Below, one piece after another: positions 6,157 to 8,765 of a DNA stretch of 8,765 nt. The notes under the pieces were generated by a model. That model was not told where the DNA came from, ran no database searches, and saw only the letters and a list, made by a program, of their open reading frames with translations. Origin of the DNA: CAZIWJ01 sp964542855 (GTDB taxonomy: Bacteria > Bacteroidota > Bacteroidia > Cytophagales > Cyclobacteriaceae); contig CAZIWJ010000148.1 of NCBI GenBank assembly GCA_964542855.1, forward strand, positions 1-8,765, written 5' to 3'. Every line of letters begins with the position of its first letter. Position 1 is the stretch's first letter. The position numbers and the translations under genes were made by a program.

Positions 6157-7785
6157 TTACAATTCTTCCACCATTTCCTGCAATTGGTCGGTATTCATGT
6201 GCAATTTCTTTCTCAGGCGGTATTTAGACTTTTTCACACTATCAACACTAATTCCAAGCATACGGGCAACTTCCCGGTTTTGCAAACTCAACCGGGTTAA
6301 CGCCAGTAAACGTTCTTCCGTAGCAGTGAGGTCCGGGTAGTTCTGGCGAAGCGAAACAAAGAACCCGGGGTAAACCTGCTGAAACAACCTCTTAAACGAG
6401 TGCCATTCATCGTCGGTGAGGAGAGTCGATTCCATGAGGTTTTCAATGTTACCAACAGGATTTGGCGACTGATTTTCCAACTTACCTTTCAACCTTTCCA
6501 AATCTTCCTGTAAACGGGCTTCCCGATGAGTTCGCTCAATTAGTTGTGTGGTGTACGATTCCAGCTGATCCATTGCCCGTTTTAATTTCTCATCTGCCAG
6601 CTTTTTTTCCTGTAAACGCTGCTCTTCCTGTTTTTTATTGCGGTAACGCATCCAGCCCGCCAGCATGGCACCAATGGTTACCAAAAGGATCAGGGCAATT
6701 CCGTAAATCTTTCGCCTAAGCGCTTCATTCTGATTTTTAAGTTCCAGCGCTTCAATTTGTTGCTGCTTTTTCTCCGTTTCAAAAAGGGTTTGCATTTCAG
6801 CAATTTGGCGGGAATTTTCCGCGTTCAGCAAGCTATCTTTAAGCTCGACCATGGTTCGGTATAGCTTGTTAGCTGACTGAAAGCGTTGCTGTTCTTCCAG
6901 GATATTGATTTTACTCTGGATCAGGGAAACCCTGATCAGTCCCATATTGTACTTTTCACCTAATTCAATGGCACTGTCCAGGTAAGCGTTTGCCTGAACA
7001 TAGTTACCGTTGGTGGTGCTCAGCTTGCCCAGGTTCTGGTAACAGCGCATAGTGCCTTCGTAGTAATTACCTGATTTACAATATACCAGCCCTTCTTCCA
7101 GGTAGCTTATTGCCCTGGCGGGGTTTTTATCAGACCAGTAAATACCAATGTTTGTTAAAGAAGATGCAATATCTTCAACATTACCGATTTCTTTCTTAAT
7201 TACCAGCGATAATGAATCGTACTTTACTACCAGGCTGTCGTTGCCGCGGGCATAATATACATTAGCCAGGTTAGTATAAGCATAAGCAATACCTTGTTTA
7301 TCGTTTGCTTTTTTAAAGGCCTTTAGTGCCTTTTCCTGGTTAAACAGGCACTGGTCTATGTTTTTATTCCGATAATGCACGGCAGCTATATCTGTATAAG
7401 TATAAGCTACCTGCAATTGATTACCCGCCTGTTCATAAAATTTGAGCGCTTTTAAAAGAGCTTCCATGGCTTTGGGCAGCGCCCCCCTGTTTTTATGATA
7501 TCTCCCGATATTCACCCAGGCATCGCCCAGCCCCTGATTGTAATTAAGATCATTAGCTTCTTCAGCCAGTTGCTGACTAAGTAAAAGGGAGGTATCGGGT
7601 TTTTCTTTTAAGTATCCCCAGGCCAGCAGGTTGCGGGTATCAATAAGCTCTTTACCGGAAAGGTTGTTTCTTTCCAGTACCCGCTTAAGGCTGTCGATAT
7701 TATTCCAGGGATTTGGGACTGCAAAAGGTTGGTAGGTGAATAAAAAAATAAATATTAGAAAGAAATTTAAAGATTTTATTCTCAT
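6157..7785 (-). CDS. Membrane-anchored TPR / coiled-coil / LuxR-like HTH transcriptional regulator
   Basis: This 542-residue protein has a hydrophobic signal segment (about 5-22), then TPR-like helical repeats (about 85-290) with typical A-x-x-Y-x-x-L/I-A and A-L-K-x-F or A-I-S-Y-L-E-E-G-L spacing. A charged coiled coil (about 310-357), one membrane helix (about 359-379) and a second coiled coil (382-436) follow. The C-terminal domain holds W-H-S-F-K-R-L-F near 461-468 and L-T-A-T-E-E-R-L-L-A-L, then R-E-V-A-R-M-L-G-I-S-V-D-S-V-K-K-S-K-Y-R near 504-523, a LuxR/GerE-like HTH with a basic recognition helix. From this topology the TPR part lies in the periplasm and the HTH in the cytoplasm, bound to the membrane. 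That class is common in Bacteroidota as a one-component sensor. The ligand and targets are unknown. A 16-bp inverted repeat lies just upstream of its start. Confidence 0.9.
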   Translation of the reverse strand: MRIKSLNFFLIFIFLFTYQPFAVPNPWNNIDSLKRVLERNNLSGKELIDTRNLLAWGYLKEKPDTSLLLSQQLAEEANDLNYNQGLGDAWVNIGRYHKNRGALPKAMEALLKALKFYEQAGNQLQVAYTYTDIAAVHYRNKNIDQCLFNQEKALKAFKKANDKQGIAYAYTNLANVYYARGNDSLVVKYDSLSLVIKKEIGNVEDIASSLTNIGIYWSDKNPARAISYLEEGLVYCKSGNYYEGTMRCYQNLGKLSTTNGNYVQANAYLDSAIELGEKYNMGLIRVSLIQSKINILEEQQRFQSANKLYRTMVELKDSLLNAENSRQIAEMQTLFETEKKQQQIEALELKNQNEALRRKIYGIALILLVTIGAMLAGWMRYRNKKQEEQRLQEKKLADEKLKRAMDQLESYTTQLIERTHREARLQEDLERLKGKLENQSPNPVGNIENLMESTLLTDDEWHSFKRLFQQVYPGFFVSLRQNYPDLTATEERLLALTRLSLQNREVARMLGISVDSVKKSKYRLRKKLHMNTDQLQEMVEEL

Positions 7786-7805
7786 TGCCGGTACCGTTGA
7801 GCTTT

Positions 7806-7882
7806 TACCCTACTTAAACTTAATAACCAGAAAGAATAAATTCCACATTGCTATATTTATTTTTCAAAGGTTAAGTAGGGTA
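7806..7882. repeat. 16-bp inverted repeat with 45-nt spacer upstream of the regulator gene
   Basis: TACCCTACTTAAACTT (7806-7821) is the reverse complement of 7867-7882 (AAGGTTAAGTAGGGTA) with one mismatch (7818/7870). The 45-nt spacer is AT-rich. On the minus strand the near arm ends 20 nt before the regulator ATG, so the repeat would lie in its promoter or 5' leader. It could be two facing binding sites, a leader stem that masks the start region, or the ends of a tiny mobile-element remnant; no target-site duplication is seen. Confidence 0.55.
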
Positions 7883-8040
7883 CCTAAAACGTAAGTTAAC
7901 TGTAAAAAAATTAGTTGCAGCATTTTTGATTTCCTGGGCATTCTATATTTACAGTAGTTACCATTATTGTAATTATGTTCCATTGGGTTGCAGATACTTT
8001 GTACCTGAATTTGCCTCTAACGTACAGTCTTTTTCTCCCG

Positions 8041-8059
8041 ATTAGCTCAGGCAGCTAAT
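8041..8059. repeat. 7-bp hairpin in the floA upstream region
   Basis: ATTAGCT (8041-8047) pairs perfectly with AGCTAAT (8053-8059) around CAGGC. No T-tract follows, so it is not an intrinsic terminator. If floA transcription starts upstream it would be a leader hairpin; otherwise an operator-like palindrome. Confidence 0.3.
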
Positions 8060-8127
8060 TCGAGATAATCTTACGATCGAAGAGTTCAATAAATTAGCAC
8101 AACAACAAAATGCTGCTTAACTTTTTG

Positions 8128-8158
8128 TTTGCACTTTAACTGGTATTAACTACCTTTC
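8128..8158 (+). promoter_or_regulatory. Possible Bacteroidota-type promoter of floA
   Basis: TTTG (8128-8131), 19 nt of spacer, then TACCTTTC (8151-8158), matching 5 of 6 fixed bases of the TAnnTTTG -7 box at the family's preferred spacing. It lies only 3 nt before the floA ATG, so the transcript would begin at or within a few bases of the start codon and be leaderless. If floA is not leaderless this match is chance, since T-rich sequence produces such boxes easily. Confidence 0.3.
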
Positions 8159-8161
8159 AGT

Positions 8162-8765
8162 ATGCCTTTCGAACTCATCACCTTCCTGGGCCTTGGCCCG
8201 GTTTTTTTATTTGTCTTTTTTTACATCATACCCATTCCGCTCTGGATAACTGCTGTATTTTCCGGTGTTAAAGTAGGCTTACTGGAACTAGCCTTTATGC
8301 GCGTTCGCAAAGTACCCCCGAAAGTCATTGTTCGGTCGTTAATCCTGGTTACCAAGGGGGGGTTACCCAACATCACATCTCAAATGTTGGAAACCCATTA
8401 CCTGGCAAGTGGAAACCTCATTAATGTGGTGAAAGCCCTCATTGTTGCCGATAAAGCCAACCTCGATCTTTCCTTTAAGCAGGCAACGGCCATTGACCTG
8501 GCCGGAAGGGATGTATTAAATGCCGTTCAGATTTCGGTTACCCCTTACATGATTATTGTACCCCGCATTACCGGGGTTACAACAGATGGCATACAAATGA
8601 TTGCCGAAGCCCGGATTACGGTTCGTACCAACATCAAGCAACTGGTTGGTGGCGCCGGTGAAGATACCATCAAAGCCCGGGTAGGACAGGGCATTATTGC
8701 CCAGATTGGAGAAGCTGGTTCGTACAAGCAAGTGCTCGAAGCACCTGAAAAAATCACTGAAAGGG
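8162..8765 (+). CDS. floA: Flotillin-like protein FloA (N-terminal part, cut by the window edge)
   Basis: The frame from ATG 8162 stays open to the window end (201 codons; the family is about 320-340). A hydrophobic N-terminal segment (about 7-33) is followed by a conserved stretch through V-K-A-L-I-V-A-D-K-A (90-99) and A-I-D-L-A-G-R-D-V-L-N-A-V-Q (110-123). The start of the SPFH-like region reads D-G-I-Q-M-I-A-E-A-R-I-T-V-R-T-N-I (142-158), then L-V-G-G-A-G-E-D-T-I-K-A-R-V-G (161-175), a signature strong enough to name the family. FloA (formerly UPF0365/YqfA) forms oligomeric scaffolds in membrane microdomains. In many genomes an NfeD-family gene precedes floA; here the upstream side is 376 nt of noncoding DNA and a divergent regulator. 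No Shine-Dalgarno sequence is visible; a possible promoter sits directly before the ATG. Confidence 0.94.
   Translation, partial: MPFELITFLGLGPVFLFVFFYIIPIPLWITAVFSGVKVGLLELAFMRVRKVPPKVIVRSLILVTKGGLPNITSQMLETHYLASGNLINVVKALIVADKANLDLSFKQATAIDLAGRDVLNAVQISVTPYMIIVPRITGVTTDGIQMIAEARITVRTNIKQLVGGAGEDTIKARVGQGIIAQIGEAGSYKQVLEAPEKITER

Larger units (their letters stand above)
7786..8161. other. Noncoding region between the regulator and floA
   Basis: These 376 nt separate two divergent genes and must hold both promoters. They are AT-rich and contain no convincing protein-coding frame. Visible structure is listed separately: a 16-bp inverted repeat (7806-7882), a 7-bp hairpin (8041-8059) and a promoter-like TTTG-N19-TACCTTTC next to floA. 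A palindrome AGTTAACT is at 7894-7901. I see nothing else that I can name. Confidence 0.7.

Noticed and set aside
7975..8058. A 27-codon plus-strand frame starting ATG-TTC-CAT
   Set aside because: Too short, no ribosome binding site, no recognisable pattern, and such frames are expected by chance in noncoding DNA.
8036..8105. tRNA-like stretch containing ATTAGCTCAGG, resembling a D-arm
   Set aside because: No 7-bp acceptor stem, anticodon arm or GTTCGA T-loop can be built around it. The AGCT bases pair instead in the simple hairpin at 8041-8059.

Overview
The window comes from the chromosome of a member of the Bacteroidota, most likely a Cytophagia/Chitinophagia-type marine or soil organism; the rank below phylum is inference. 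Supporting signs are a TonB-dependent receptor C-terminus ending in aromatic Phe, an outer-membrane barrel with an A-Q signal-peptidase site, a periplasmic-TPR/membrane/HTH regulator of a kind common in this phylum, start codons without Shine-Dalgarno sequences, and possible TTTG / TAnnTTTG promoter boxes. Composition looks even throughout. I see no transposase, integrase, CRISPR array, rRNA or tRNA.

Layout, left to right. (1) 1-153: the 3' end of a TonB-dependent receptor on the plus strand, meeting head-on a small outer-membrane barrel protein (164-844, minus). (2) 955-1872, minus: a small MscS-type mechanosensitive channel. (3) 2074-2793, minus: a polyphosphate glucokinase-type ROK kinase. 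(4) A divergent intergenic region carrying an orphan plus-strand terminator-like hairpin. (5) 3058-4149 and 4200-5255, plus: a probable operon of a PLP/zinc D-serine dehydratase (D-threonine aldolase family) and an FAD amine-oxidase-like protein. (6) 5247-5978, minus: a lipoprotein with an alpha/beta-hydrolase fold whose catalytic positions are lost; its stop codon overlaps that of the oxidase. (7) 6157-7785, minus: a membrane-anchored TPR / coiled-coil / LuxR-like HTH regulator. (8) A 376-nt noncoding stretch, followed by the first 201 codons of the flotillin-like gene floA (8162 to the window edge, plus).

Most of these are separate housekeeping or envelope functions, not one system. The only clear functional unit is the dehydratase-oxidase pair, which suggests catabolism of a D-amino acid plus an amine or amino-acid oxidation. 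The regulator, the degenerate lipoprotein and floA are all tied to the membrane, but a shared job is not shown. The least explained signals are the degenerate hydrolase lipoprotein, the tandem TGGACAAAA repeats in front of it, the 16-bp inverted repeat in front of the regulator, and the orphan terminator at 2902-2924. I found no convincing undescribed multi-gene system.
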